Shown here piece after piece: positions 17,763-32,264 of a stretch of DNA of 64,000 nucleotides. The notes beneath the pieces are model-generated. The model ran no database searches, had not been told where the DNA came from, and was given only the letters and a program-made list of their open reading frames with translations. Location: contig DATATI010000083.1 in the NCBI GenBank assembly GCA_036268875.1, positions 1 through 64,000 on the forward strand, in the 5' to 3' direction. The position numbers and the translations under genes were made by a program. Numbering within the stretch: position 1 is the first letter of the stretch; every line of letters begins with the position of its first letter. Origin of the DNA: Polyangia bacterium. Its GTDB lineage: Bacteria; Myxococcota_A; Polyangia; Fen-1088.

Positions 17763-18617
17763 TCACGGCTGGGAAGGCGTCCAGCCGACGAACAATGAGG
17801 CGATGGCGCTGGTACGGTCGGAGCCCGCGAAGGGGATTTCGCCCATCAAAGCGGCGTTCATGCCCCGGGCCAGAACCAGGCGCAGGCCGGCGCGCGCGGC
17901 GAGGGAAAGCAGTCCGGGATCGGGCATGGCTTGTAGATGACCGGCGGCGCCGATGACCAGGGCGGCGGCCCGGCCGGCGCGCCAGGTCGCCTCGACCACC
18001 GCAGCGGGACGAAAGGCGCCGTGCGCCTGGCCGGCGATCACGGTCACCGGCATCGGCGCGGCCACGCCGCCCTGGATCGCGAACCGCGAACGCAGAAGAC
18101 GCCAATAGCTGACCCCTGCCTCGCCACCCAGAAGAACGCCATTGGTGCGCGCGCTATCGATCGGCAGCAGCAAGCGCGCGTAGATGGCCAATGCGCCCGG
18201 GCCGACGTGGCCGACGTCGCGGAACACACCCACCGTCGGCGGGCCGACGTCGAAGGCGTGCGACCGCACCACGGCGTTGGCCACATACCGAAACGTCACC
18301 ACGTCGAGGCCGACCGACATCCACATTCGCGCGGTCAACGGGTACCGCAGCCGCACCAGGGCGCTGACTGTGACGTTGCCGTAATAGTCGGGATAGTCGC
18401 TGGCCACCAGCAGCGTGCTGCGCAACCGGGCGAGGACGTCAAGGCCGGGACAAGCCTCCGGTACTTGTCCAAAGTCAGCCGGACTGTCGCCCGCCGGCAA
18501 GGGTCCCGTGCCGCGCGGATCGAACCGCCTACCGGCGGCGTCCAGACACGCCGGCTCGACCGCCAGCGCCGCCACCGGCAAGCAAACCAAGACGATGGCC
18601 AGCGCGGCGCTCTTCAT
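17763..18617 (-). CDS. Putative outer membrane protein of unknown function
   Basis: 284 residues from ATG 18617, overlapping the stop of the PHP hydrolase gene by ATGA. A clean signal peptide (MKSAALAIVLVCLPVAALAV) is followed by a mature chain with alternating hydrophobic stretches such as VTVSALVRLRYPLTARMWMS and a C-terminus IASLFVGWTPSQP that looks like beta-barrel strands. I do not recognise a named family. Translational coupling to the exported CehA/McbA-type protein suggests they work together at the cell envelope. Confidence 0.7.
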   Translation of the reverse strand: MKSAALAIVLVCLPVAALAVEPACLDAAGRRFDPRGTGPLPAGDSPADFGQVPEACPGLDVLARLRSTLLVASDYPDYYGNVTVSALVRLRYPLTARMWMSVGLDVVTFRYVANAVVRSHAFDVGPPTVGVFRDVGHVGPGALAIYARLLLPIDSARTNGVLLGGEAGVSYWRLLRSRFAIQGGVAAPMPVTVIAGQAHGAFRPAAVVEATWRAGRAAALVIGAAGHLQAMPDPGLLSLAARAGLRLVLARGMNAALMGEIPFAGSDRTSAIASLFVGWTPSQP

Positions 18618-21613
18618 GGTGCCAGCCCGGGCGCGGTCCAGGCGCCGCCGTCCAGGTTCAATAAGAAAGGATTGGTGAACGCCGTCGGCCACACGCCGGG
18701 CGCGATCGCCTCCAGATCAAAGCGCGGATCGGTAACCGTGCGTGGCCGCGTCGGCAGATCGCTGTCGGGCAAATCGGGCAAACCGTCCGATACGCCGTCA
18801 GCATCGTCGGGCGGCAGATCCTGATTCATGCCCGCCTCGACGACGATCCAGGCGTCGCCCTTCACCCCGGCCAGTAGATCGGACAGCCGCACCACCACTT
18901 GCGTCCGCCCGATCACGGCGCCGAAATGATCCAGGCCGTCGAAGGCCGCCGAGACATCGACGGCCTTGACCATGCGGCCGTTGACGAATACCCGCACCTG
19001 CGTGACCGGTACCCACGGCGCCGCGGCGATGTCGATTGTGAGCTGGCTGCTGCGACCAGGCACGATCGGATCCAGGCCGGCGCGATGTTCCTGACCGGCA
19101 GCATCTGCCAAGGTGACGTCCAGCACCGGGCCGTTGCTGCCCACCATGTGCCCGGCCCGCACGTCGGCGTTGAACCCGTCGACGTCCAGCATGGTCGGGT
19201 CGTGACCGCCGAAGACCAGGTTGCGTGGGTAACCCACCCGCTCCAACGTCAGCGAGTGGGTGTCGCTGTTGGCCACCCCGGCGCGCAAAAACCCCTGCGA
19301 CAGCAACGAGAACCACAGCGTGCGGTAGCGCAGCCAATCCCGCCTGGACGCGCCGGTCATCACCTCTTGCACATCCCAGTCGATGTTGCGCCGCCCACCC
19401 GCGGGGCTGCGCAGCAGCACATCCGCCGCAAAGCTTTTGCCCGGCACGACCGGCGTGCGCGGATCGTACTTCAGCATGTGAAAAAATCCCTGATCGCGCC
19501 CCAGCTTGGTGTCGGACTCGGGATGATTCAGCTGGCGAACGCCGGCGCTGGCCTTTGTATAGAGCGGCTCCATGGCATCCATCAGCGCGCCCGGCTCGCG
19601 CAGTTCGTCCCAGGGCGCGCCGTTGCGCGACAGCTGCGGCGCGTACGTCAGCGGCCAGAAATTGAAATGGCCGACGGTCTTGGGAAACGATTCGCCAGGG
19701 ACGGTGAACCACAAAATATTCGGCGTCGCCTCGACCCCGGGGATAACGGTCAGCCCCTGCGGGACGCCCAGCTGCGACAGCGCGTCTTCATACGTCGAAA
19801 CCACGTCGTGATCGCTGGCGACGATGACGTTGACGTCGGCGGCCAGAAAGCTGAGCACGCGATCTTGATCGGGAATCTGCGAGTCATAACTGCCGCTGCC
19901 GTGAACATGGAAGTCGCCGGTGATCACCCCGCCCGGCAAAAGGCCGGCGATCTTGCGCGAGGTCAGCGTGACGCTGGTTTGATCGCCGGCAGCCAAGGTG
20001 ATCTCCGTGCGATCCAGCGTGGCGTACGGACCGCGCGTGGCATAGACGAAGTAATGCCCTGGCGGCACCAGCAGATCGATCTGACCGTCGACCACCAGCG
20101 CGCGGTTGCAGGCCGGCGACCCACCATGCGGCGGGCCCAGCATCGGCACGCAGCCGCCAAAAATTCCGTAGAGACTGGGCAACGCGTCCGGCGCGGTGGG
20201 CGGGCGGTTGAACGGGATCAGCACCACCTCGGCGAAGGGGGCGCGCGCGCCGGCGTCGCCTTCCACGCGCACCAGCAAGCGCGCCGGCGCCTCGATCGAA
20301 ATGTCGCCGGCGGCCTCGTCGGTCGCACCGACGACGATCGAGGCCGCCGGGCCGGACGGCCGCCCGAAGGCGAACGGTTGAATGCGGTAGGCGCGGTTGG
20401 GCGGCAACTTTACGGAGAACGTTCCGTCGGGGCCCGGGACCGCCTCCGACCATGGCGTGCGATCGCTTTCCGCATCTGGGTTCTTGCCCGACGCCGGTTC
20501 GTAGAACAGCAGTGAGCCCAAACGGCCTTCGCTGCCGGGGACCGGCGCGCCACCCGAAAGCACGCGCCCGCTGACCGTCACCGGCGCCGCCTGGCCGGTC
20601 ACCTGCGCGCGCGCCGACAACGCCGCGCCGACCGCCGGCGACAGACCCTGACCGGCGGCGGCGATCAGAAACCGTTCATAGCTCACGCCGTCGCCAGACA
20701 AGGTCGGACGCAGCGGCACCCCGGCAGCGCTGAGCGTGGTTTGATTAAAACCGGCGCCTTGCGTGTGATTGCACGGAACCGCCGCATAGCTGACATCCGG
20801 CGCCGCCTGCGAGCGGGCGGCGATGAACGGCCATTCGCGCCAGGCATCCCACAACTTCAGCAGATCCAGATCGGGCAAACGAAATCCGCCGCCCCGAATG
20901 GGGACGAACGGCAACATGGTGTTGTCGCCCCAGAAGAACCCGTCGGCGAGGTACAGCGTGTTCGGATCGGGCGCGCCGTTGTAAAGGTCGCTGCGCACAC
21001 GCACACCCGGCTCGCAAGGGCGGAGCTCGTAACGGGTCACCACGGTCACCCGCTGGTCGCCGTCCAGGTGGCCGCGAAAGACCACCGCCACGAACGGCTG
21101 CGCGCCGGGGGCGGCCAGCCGCTGGTCAATCACCTGATACGATTCGTAGTGAACGGCGTCGCGCGGAAGAACGCCAGCGGCCTGGTAGATGCCGTTCGTC
21201 TGATCGCCGCTGGACATGTCGGCGAGGATGGGCGCGAAGTCGATGATCGTTCCGCCCGACGGCGCCAGTCCCTGCGGGTGTTCGGGCGCATCGAGGATGA
21301 TCCGGACCCGATCGTTCTGAAGCAGGAAATCACCGACGGCCGCCTGCGCTTTGGGGCCAGTGCTGCGGGCCACGCTAGCCGCATCGTCGAAACGCTGCAC
21401 GCTCAGGCTATCGGCGCCCGCCTCACAGTCGTAATGCAGCGCCGGACAGGCGGCAGGCGGCACGCACGCGCCGTCATCACCGCCCAGGCAACCGTCGCGC
21501 CGGCAGCCGCCCAGCCCGGCGCCAGCCGCGACAAGCGCGATCGCCCAGAGCGCGAAGCCCGCCCTTCGGCCGGGGAACGCCGCGGAAATCCGATGATGCC
21601 GTGGGGTCCCCAT
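18614..21613 (-). CDS. CehA/McbA-type PHP-domain metallohydrolase lipoprotein
   Basis: 999 residues. A lipoprotein signal ends in LGGC (about residue 37). The N-terminal ~500 residues are beta-rich (carbohydrate-binding and carboxypeptidase-regulatory-like). The PHP catalytic part shows GDFHVHGSGSYD (HxH), VIASDHD, IPGVEATP, VRQLNHPESD and GVANSDTHS, a complete metal-ligand set. CehA and McbA are carbaryl hydrolases, but most relatives have unknown substrates; a phosphoesterase or amidase role is equally possible. The C-terminus is Asp/Pro-rich. It sits between infC (33 bases upstream) and a putative outer membrane protein, breaking the standard infC-rpmI order. Confidence 0.85.
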   Translation of the reverse strand: MGTPRHHRISAAFPGRRAGFALWAIALVAAGAGLGGCRRDGCLGGDDGACVPPAACPALHYDCEAGADSLSVQRFDDAASVARSTGPKAQAAVGDFLLQNDRVRIILDAPEHPQGLAPSGGTIIDFAPILADMSSGDQTNGIYQAAGVLPRDAVHYESYQVIDQRLAAPGAQPFVAVVFRGHLDGDQRVTVVTRYELRPCEPGVRVRSDLYNGAPDPNTLYLADGFFWGDNTMLPFVPIRGGGFRLPDLDLLKLWDAWREWPFIAARSQAAPDVSYAAVPCNHTQGAGFNQTTLSAAGVPLRPTLSGDGVSYERFLIAAAGQGLSPAVGAALSARAQVTGQAAPVTVSGRVLSGGAPVPGSEGRLGSLLFYEPASGKNPDAESDRTPWSEAVPGPDGTFSVKLPPNRAYRIQPFAFGRPSGPAASIVVGATDEAAGDISIEAPARLLVRVEGDAGARAPFAEVVLIPFNRPPTAPDALPSLYGIFGGCVPMLGPPHGGSPACNRALVVDGQIDLLVPPGHYFVYATRGPYATLDRTEITLAAGDQTSVTLTSRKIAGLLPGGVITGDFHVHGSGSYDSQIPDQDRVLSFLAADVNVIVASDHDVVSTYEDALSQLGVPQGLTVIPGVEATPNILWFTVPGESFPKTVGHFNFWPLTYAPQLSRNGAPWDELREPGALMDAMEPLYTKASAGVRQLNHPESDTKLGRDQGFFHMLKYDPRTPVVPGKSFAADVLLRSPAGGRRNIDWDVQEVMTGASRRDWLRYRTLWFSLLSQGFLRAGVANSDTHSLTLERVGYPRNLVFGGHDPTMLDVDGFNADVRAGHMVGSNGPVLDVTLADAAGQEHRAGLDPIVPGRSSQLTIDIAAAPWVPVTQVRVFVNGRMVKAVDVSAAFDGLDHFGAVIGRTQVVVRLSDLLAGVKGDAWIVVEAGMNQDLPPDDADGVSDGLPDLPDSDLPTRPRTVTDPRFDLEAIAPGVWPTAFTNPFLLNLDGGAWTAPGLAP

Positions 21614-21646
21614 CCGAAGGTGGCGTGGCGGGCGCGCGCGGTCGCC

Positions 21647-22417
21647 CTACGATTTGGGTGCGGCGGTCTTGGTGGGTGCGGCGACGGGCGCGCTGGCGAC
21701 CGGTGCGGGTGCGACGACGCTGGAAGCGACGACGGCCACCGCCGGTGGCGGCTCGCTGGCGGCCGGACCGGGAACAGCCGCCGGCGCACCCGGAACGGGC
21801 GCCGCGCCGGGAACGATGGGAGAGCCAGGGACGGTTGGAGCGCCAGGGACGGGCGCACCCGGCGGACGGATGATGCCGCCGCGCGGGCCGATGGTCATCA
21901 CCATGCGGCGACCTTCCATCATCGCTCGCTGTTCGACCATGGCGACGTCGTTCACCGCCTTTAAGACCTGGTCCAGCATGACCTGTCCCATCTCGGGGTG
22001 AACGATCTCGCGGCCACGAAACACGATCACCAGCTTGCACTTGTTCCCTTCGGCCAGGAACCGGCGGATGTGTTTGACCTTGAAATCAAAGTCGTGCTCG
22101 TCCGTCTTGGGACGCAGCTTGATCTCTTTGAGGACGATCGTGGACTGGTGCTTGCGGGACGCCTTTTCCTTCTTTGACGTCTCGTACTTGAACTTGCCGA
22201 AGTCCATGATCTTGCAGACCGGCGGCGCTGCTCGAGGGTTCACCTCGACCAGTTCCAACCCCTGCTCTTCCGCCATCCGCAACGCTTCGTGGGTGGGGAT
22301 GATGCCGACCTGACCTCCGTCAGCGGCGATGACCCGCACCTCCGGAACGCGAATACGGCGTCCGACGCGGTAGTTGTCTGCTGCACTGGCTGGCGCTTGA
22401 AATGATGGCCTTGCGAT
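21647..22417 (-). CDS. infC: Translation initiation factor IF-3 with C-terminal extension, AUC start
   Basis: 256 residues if started at ATC 22417. No ATG/GTG/TTG stands at the proper N-terminus: the first GTG (22339) falls inside the conserved N-domain, after YRVGRRIRVPE. ATC 22417 has AGGAGG 7 bases upstream and gives ARPSFQAPASAADNYRVGRR, a plausible IF3 start. E. coli infC uses AUU, which IF3 itself discriminates against to autoregulate, so a rare start fits. The conserved core ends near GRRMVMTIGP; after it comes a Pro/Ala/Val-rich tail of about 80 residues with APVPGAP repeats. Myxococcus xanthus IF3 (Dsg) also has a C-terminal extension, needed for development. thrS ends 17 bases upstream. 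Confidence 0.93.
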   Translation of the reverse strand: MARPSFQAPASAADNYRVGRRIRVPEVRVIAADGGQVGIIPTHEALRMAEEQGLELVEVNPRAAPPVCKIMDFGKFKYETSKKEKASRKHQSTIVLKEIKLRPKTDEHDFDFKVKHIRRFLAEGNKCKLVIVFRGREIVHPEMGQVMLDQVLKAVNDVAMVEQRAMMEGRRMVMTIGPRGGIIRPPGAPVPGAPTVPGSPIVPGAAPVPGAPAAVPGPAASEPPPAVAVVASSVVAPAPVASAPVAAPTKTAAPKS

Positions 22418-22430
22418 GCTCTTTCCTCCT
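22415..22430 (-). promoter_or_regulatory. infC ribosome binding site with AUC start codon
   Basis: On the minus strand AGGAGG (22430-22425), a 7-base spacer and ATC (22417-22415) lie within the 17 bases after the thrS stop. The perfect Shine-Dalgarno beside a non-standard start is the pattern expected for IF3 autoregulation by start-codon discrimination. Seen directly: motif, spacing and frame. Inferred: that AUC is the true start. Confidence 0.75.
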
Positions 22431-22434
22431 GTTG

Positions 22435-24210
<1,776 letters not shown>

Positions 24211-24222
24211 AGTCGCCTCAAG

Positions 24223-24228
24223 CGTATA
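24223..24228 (-). promoter_or_regulatory. Possible -10 element of thrS
   Basis: TATACG on the minus strand, 12 bases before the thrS GTG. Seventeen bases further upstream there is only a weak -35 (CTTTCG). It is the best AT-rich hexamer in an otherwise GC-rich gap, so it is listed with low confidence. The gap to the tRNA-Val gene (24211-24462) otherwise contains a perfect 7-bp hairpin and no gene. Confidence 0.3.
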
Positions 24229-24385
24229 TCGCCCAGCCCACCGCGCGAAAGCGACTTCGCCGCAACAACCGCGCCGACCAAACAGACCCTCAAGACGAAC
24301 GCGCGCGCATCACCCGGTCCTCGACGCTGAAAGACCGTGCAGACGCGATAAAGTTAAGATGGTGCCGCAATGCCAGACGAGCGAA

Positions 24386-24402
24386 GCGTGGCTTCGCCAC
24401 GC
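24386..24402. repeat. Perfect 7-bp hairpin in the tRNA-Val/thrS gap
   Basis: GCGTGGC-TTC-GCCACGC. It lies 61 bases past the 3' end of tRNA-Val in the direction of transcription and could stop or process that transcript, but no T run follows, so it is not a classical intrinsic terminator. Confidence 0.4.
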
Positions 24403-24462
24403 GCAGCGAGCGGGGCTTGGGGACGTGCGAGCGGCAGCGAGACACGTCTCCAGATAAGGCGG

Positions 24463-24534
<72 letters not shown>

Positions 24535-24584
24535 GAATTCCGCAAGTGAATTCGCGTACCTTAGTGCGGGCGCAGGCAGAGTCA

Positions 24585-24602
24585 AGCGAAAGCGGTTTCG
24601 CT
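24585..24602. repeat. 7-bp inverted repeat AGCGAAA-GCGG-TTTCGCT
   Basis: A perfect inverted repeat 50 bases upstream of tRNA-Val in the region between tRNA-Val (-) and the OmpA-type gene (+). Its position suits either a regulatory site for one of the two or a hairpin. Nothing else supports a function. Confidence 0.35.
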
Positions 24603-24761
24603 CTCCGCGCTAGGCAAAATTTTCCTACGCGCGTTCTTATTCACCTGCTGATGCGAAGCACGCGCCATTTCCCTCAAGCGCGCCGTCAAGTGAGTCGAAC
24701 AGGTGATTGACGCGCTTTGTTCCGAGCTCTTTCAAAACCTGTTACGGTCACCGGTCCACCC

Positions 24762-27059
<2,298 letters not shown>

Positions 27060-27074
27060 GCGGGCGACCGGACG

Positions 27075-28964
<1,890 letters not shown>

Positions 28965-28990
28965 GGCTCCGATAGTATAAAATTCTGGTC
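28965..28990. promoter_or_regulatory. 26-bp divergent promoter region with overlapping -10 elements
   Basis: Between the two start codons lies only 26 bp. On the + strand TATAAA (28976-28981) ends 9 bases before ATG 28991. On the - strand TATACT (28979-28974) ends 9 bases before ATG 28964. The two -10 candidates overlap. Transcription starting about 7 bases after either would yield leaderless or nearly leaderless mRNAs; only the minus gene has a short GGAG close to its ATG. Confidence 0.5.
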
Positions 28991-30295
28991 ATGGCCGCGA
29001 AGTCTTTGCCCCGCTGGCGCCTGGCGCTTCGGGCTATGACCATCGCGCTGCTGGTCGCCAAGCACTGGACGCGCTGGTGGATTGGCTGGTGGTTTCTGCT
29101 GTTCTTCATGACCGGCAAGACCCGGCGGCAAGAGTGGTTCGGCCAGGTGGTGCTGGATCTGTTCCGCGATCTCGGCGCCACGTTCATCAAGGTCGGGCAG
29201 ATCATGAGCACCCGGCCGGATCTGATCCCCGACCACATCTCTCGCGCGCTGGAGCAGCTGCAAGACGACGTCGGGCCATTTCCCTTCGAAGCCGTGGTGC
29301 GCGCGCTGGAGCAGGATCTCGGCAAACCCATGACCGAGCTCTTCGCCGAGTTCGCGCCGGTGCCCCTGGCCTCGGCGTCGGTCTCGCAAGTCCACAAAGC
29401 CCGCCTCCCCGGCGGGCGCATCATCGCCGTGAAGGTTCGCCGTCCTAACGTGGTCGAGCTCTGCACCTTCGACCTGGCGGTGATGCGCATCGGCGCCCAG
29501 GTCTTGAACGCCATTCCCTCCATCGCCACGCTGGCCCCCATCGACACCGTCGAGGAGTTCGGGCGCGCCGTCTTCGCCCAGCTGGATTTTCGCATCGAGG
29601 CGCGCAACAACCGCCGCTTCCGCGAGAACTTTCGCGGAAACGACACGGTGGTCTTCCCCGAGGTGATCGAATCGCTGTCGACGGAGCGCATCCTGTCGAT
29701 GAGCTTCATCGAGGGCACCAAGATCCTGGCCACCCGCAACACGCGTTCGGATCCCAAACGGGTGGCTCGGCTGGGGTTGGCGGTGCTGCTGAAGATGATC
29801 TTCGAAGACGGCTTCGTGCACGCCGACCTGCACCCCGGAAACATCTTCATCACCCCCGACGACAAGATCGCGCTTTTGGACCTGGGCCTGGTGGGCGAGC
29901 TGGACGATCCGCACCGGCGCGGGTTCGCGCGTTTCTTCGCCGCCTGGGCCCAGCGCGACGGCGACGCGATGGCCCGGATCATGTACGACATGTCCGCCAA
30001 CGGTCAGTCGGGCGCCGCCCCACCCAACCCCGAGTCGTTCGAACGCTATCGCGCCGCCATCATCGAATTCGTGGGCCGCTACTGGGGCCAGCGCCTGGGC
30101 GAGGTCCAGGTGGGCAAGGTGCTGCTGGATATGCTGGGCATCCTGCGCCGCCACCGCGTGCGCGTGAACCCCAGCTTTACCATCGTCAACATCGCCATCG
30201 CCGTTACGGAAGGCATCGGCAAGCAGCTTGATCCGGAGCTAGATTTGATGGCCGAGGCGCTGCCCTATTTCCTGGCGCACCCGGTGGCCAGCTAG
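28991..30295 (+). CDS. ABC1/UbiB family atypical kinase
   Basis: 434 residues. Hallmarks of the family are present: the KxGQ motif in LGATFIKVGQIMSTRPD, the Ala-rich nucleotide loop PLASASVSQVHKA, IAVKVRRP with the conserved Lys, HADLHPGNIF and LLDLGLVGEL. Members (UbiB, Coq8) are ATPases that support ubiquinone or other prenyl-lipid synthesis at the inner membrane. No C-terminal transmembrane pair is obvious. It diverges from the acyl-CoA synthetase gene. Confidence 0.9.
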   Translation: MAAKSLPRWRLALRAMTIALLVAKHWTRWWIGWWFLLFFMTGKTRRQEWFGQVVLDLFRDLGATFIKVGQIMSTRPDLIPDHISRALEQLQDDVGPFPFEAVVRALEQDLGKPMTELFAEFAPVPLASASVSQVHKARLPGGRIIAVKVRRPNVVELCTFDLAVMRIGAQVLNAIPSIATLAPIDTVEEFGRAVFAQLDFRIEARNNRRFRENFRGNDTVVFPEVIESLSTERILSMSFIEGTKILATRNTRSDPKRVARLGLAVLLKMIFEDGFVHADLHPGNIFITPDDKIALLDLGLVGELDDPHRRGFARFFAAWAQRDGDAMARIMYDMSANGQSGAAPPNPESFERYRAAIIEFVGRYWGQRLGEVQVGKVLLDMLGILRRHRVRVNPSFTIVNIAIAVTEGIGKQLDPELDLMAEALPYFLAHPVAS

Positions 30296-30346
30296 ACGCG
30301 CGCCGACGACCTTCGCCGTGACAGTTTTCGCGGGATTACCCTGGCC

Positions 30347-30375
30347 TTGCTGCCAGATCAGAAGACCCGTAATAT
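30347..30375 (+). promoter_or_regulatory. Candidate sigma-70 promoter of the kinase operon
   Basis: TTGCTG (30347-30352), a spacer of exactly 17 bases and TAATAT (30370-30375). Matches to TTGACA/TATAAT are 3/6 and 4/6. It is the only AT-rich element between the UbiB-like gene and the kinase start, and would give a leader of about 30 bases. Confidence 0.4.
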
Positions 30376-30410
30376 GCGGCCCTTAGCCTTGGTCCTATGA
30401 CACGGAAGTC

Positions 30411-32264
30411 GTGGAGGCTATGGAGCAAGCGCGGATCCCCGATCGGTACAAGCTCCTCCAGGAGGTAGGACAAGGAGGCATGGCGATCGTGTATCGAGCG
30501 TCTGACAGCACGCTCAAGCGCGAGGTGGCGATCAAGATCCTGCACCAGCATTTGTCGGCGGAGCCCGAATCGAAAGCGCGCCTGGAACGCGAGGCGCAAG
30601 CGGTGGCGAAGCTGCGCCACGAGAACATTCTGGAGATCTTCGACTACTCGGGCACCGATTCGCATAGCTCGTACATCGTTACGGAGTTCATCGACGGACC
30701 GACGCTGAAGCAGTGGCTGAACGACCACGCCATCGCCCATCCGGAAGTAGCGGCGCTGATCGCCGCCGAAGTGGGCGGCGCCCTGGTGCACGCCCACGGT
30801 GCCGGCATCATCCACCGCGACATCAAGCCCGAGAACGTGATGATCCGAAAAGATGGGCTGCTGAAGCTAATGGACTTTGGCATCGCCCAGGTGGTCGACC
30901 TGCAGCGCATGACCGTGACCGGACAACTGCTGGGATCGCCGGCGTACATGGCGCCAGAGCTTATCGAAGGCAAGCCGCTCGACTTTCGCACCGACGTGTT
31001 TTCGATCGGGATCATGCTGTACCAGCTGGCCACGGGTCGCCTGCCGTTTTCGGGGAAGAACCCGCACGAGGTCTTGCGCCGCATCGGTGAGGGGCGCTTT
31101 CCCGATCCGCGCACCATCAACCGGCAGATAGGCGACGGCCTCAACCGCATCATCGCGCACGCCCTGGCCCGCAACCCCGACGATCGCTACGCCACCGTCG
31201 GGTTGTTGACCGCCGATCTGGCCGAATATCTGGGTGACGCCGGCCTCACCGACGTGCGGTCCGAGCTGCGGGCGTATTTTGCCGATCCGGCCGCCTTCGA
31301 ACGCACCCTGCCCGATCGCATGGCCGGCGCGCTGGTTGTCGCCGCTGATCGACAGCTTGAGGAAGGGCGCTCGGCACGGGCGATGGAATTGTGGAACCGT
31401 GTGCTGGCCTTCAATCCACAGCACCCCGCCGTGTTGACGGCGCTAAAGCGCCTGGAGGGCCGCACCCGACTCAAGCACGCCGCCTTGGTCACCGCCATCG
31501 TGGGCGGCATCGCCGGAATGATCTGGGGCATCGCCCGCGTGCAGCCGGCGCCCGAGCCGCGACCAGCGCCGCCCATCGCCGCGTCGCCGACGCCGACCCC
31601 GACCCCGACGCCAAGCCTTGCCGAGAAAGCCGGCGCTACGCCGGTGGCGGCGCCGACGCCCCCGCCGCCCGTCGCCGCCGAAAGACGACCTGAGCCGCAT
31701 CCCCGACCCATGCATGTCGGTCTCCCGGCAAAAGCGCCGGCAAACTCCGCGGAAGAAGCGACGGCGGCCGCCGGCGGCACCCGCACCTTTGTCCTTGGCC
31801 CGACGCCTCAGAACGTGGACGTTTACCTCGATGGTCAGCGGCAGTTCGCTTACGACCCCGACCACCAGAGCTTGTCCGTCCCGTGGACCGGCAACCATGT
31901 GATCGAATTCCGCAGCCCCTCTGATTGTTGCTTCGTCGAGAGGATCGAGGTCGGCCCCGACCGCCCCGCACCGCCCGACAACGTCCTTGCTCGCCGGTTG
32001 AAGTGGCGCCCGGCGCGCTTGCTGATCACCACTGATCCGCCGCTGCCCAACGCGCGCATCATGATCAAAGACCTGGTCCACGGCGGCAAGGCCACGCCCG
32101 CGGCGGCCGGCGAGGACGTGGCGGTACCATTTTTGGCCACCGACGAGCCCAGCAAAGAGATCGAAGTCGGGGTCGAGACCGGAGACAGCTTCACGTCCGA
32201 TCGGGTGACGGTGCGAGCCGGGCAGCGCCTGACCCACGTGGTGAAAGTCAGGGCCGGCAACTAG
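30411..32264 (+). CDS. Ser/Thr protein kinase with C-terminal extracytoplasmic region
   Basis: 617 residues from GTG 30411 (an ATG at 30420 is possible). The Hanks-type kinase domain spans about 12-275: GQGGMAIVYRA, AIKIL, HRDIKPENVMI, MDFGIAQ, GSPAYMAPEL. A single transmembrane helix lies near 357-376, followed by a Pro/Thr-rich linker and a beta-rich domain (ALLITTDPPLPNARI-like) resembling PEGA folds. This is the standard layout of a receptor-like bacterial kinase with the sensor part outside the membrane. It is followed with a 1-base overlap by a TPR membrane protein and then an FHA-containing sigma-54 activator, a possible phosphorylation target. Confidence 0.92.
   Translation: MEAMEQARIPDRYKLLQEVGQGGMAIVYRASDSTLKREVAIKILHQHLSAEPESKARLEREAQAVAKLRHENILEIFDYSGTDSHSSYIVTEFIDGPTLKQWLNDHAIAHPEVAALIAAEVGGALVHAHGAGIIHRDIKPENVMIRKDGLLKLMDFGIAQVVDLQRMTVTGQLLGSPAYMAPELIEGKPLDFRTDVFSIGIMLYQLATGRLPFSGKNPHEVLRRIGEGRFPDPRTINRQIGDGLNRIIAHALARNPDDRYATVGLLTADLAEYLGDAGLTDVRSELRAYFADPAAFERTLPDRMAGALVVAADRQLEEGRSARAMELWNRVLAFNPQHPAVLTALKRLEGRTRLKHAALVTAIVGGIAGMIWGIARVQPAPEPRPAPPIAASPTPTPTPTPSLAEKAGATPVAAPTPPPPVAAERRPEPHPRPMHVGLPAKAPANSAEEATAAAGGTRTFVLGPTPQNVDVYLDGQRQFAYDPDHQSLSVPWTGNHVIEFRSPSDCCFVERIEVGPDRPAPPDNVLARRLKWRPARLLITTDPPLPNARIMIKDLVHGGKATPAAAGEDVAVPFLATDEPSKEIEVGVETGDSFTSDRVTVRAGQRLTHVVKVRAGN

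Noticed and set aside
24386-24402. Rho-independent terminator after tRNA-Val
   Set aside because: The stem is perfect but no T run follows on either strand, so it is listed only as a hairpin.
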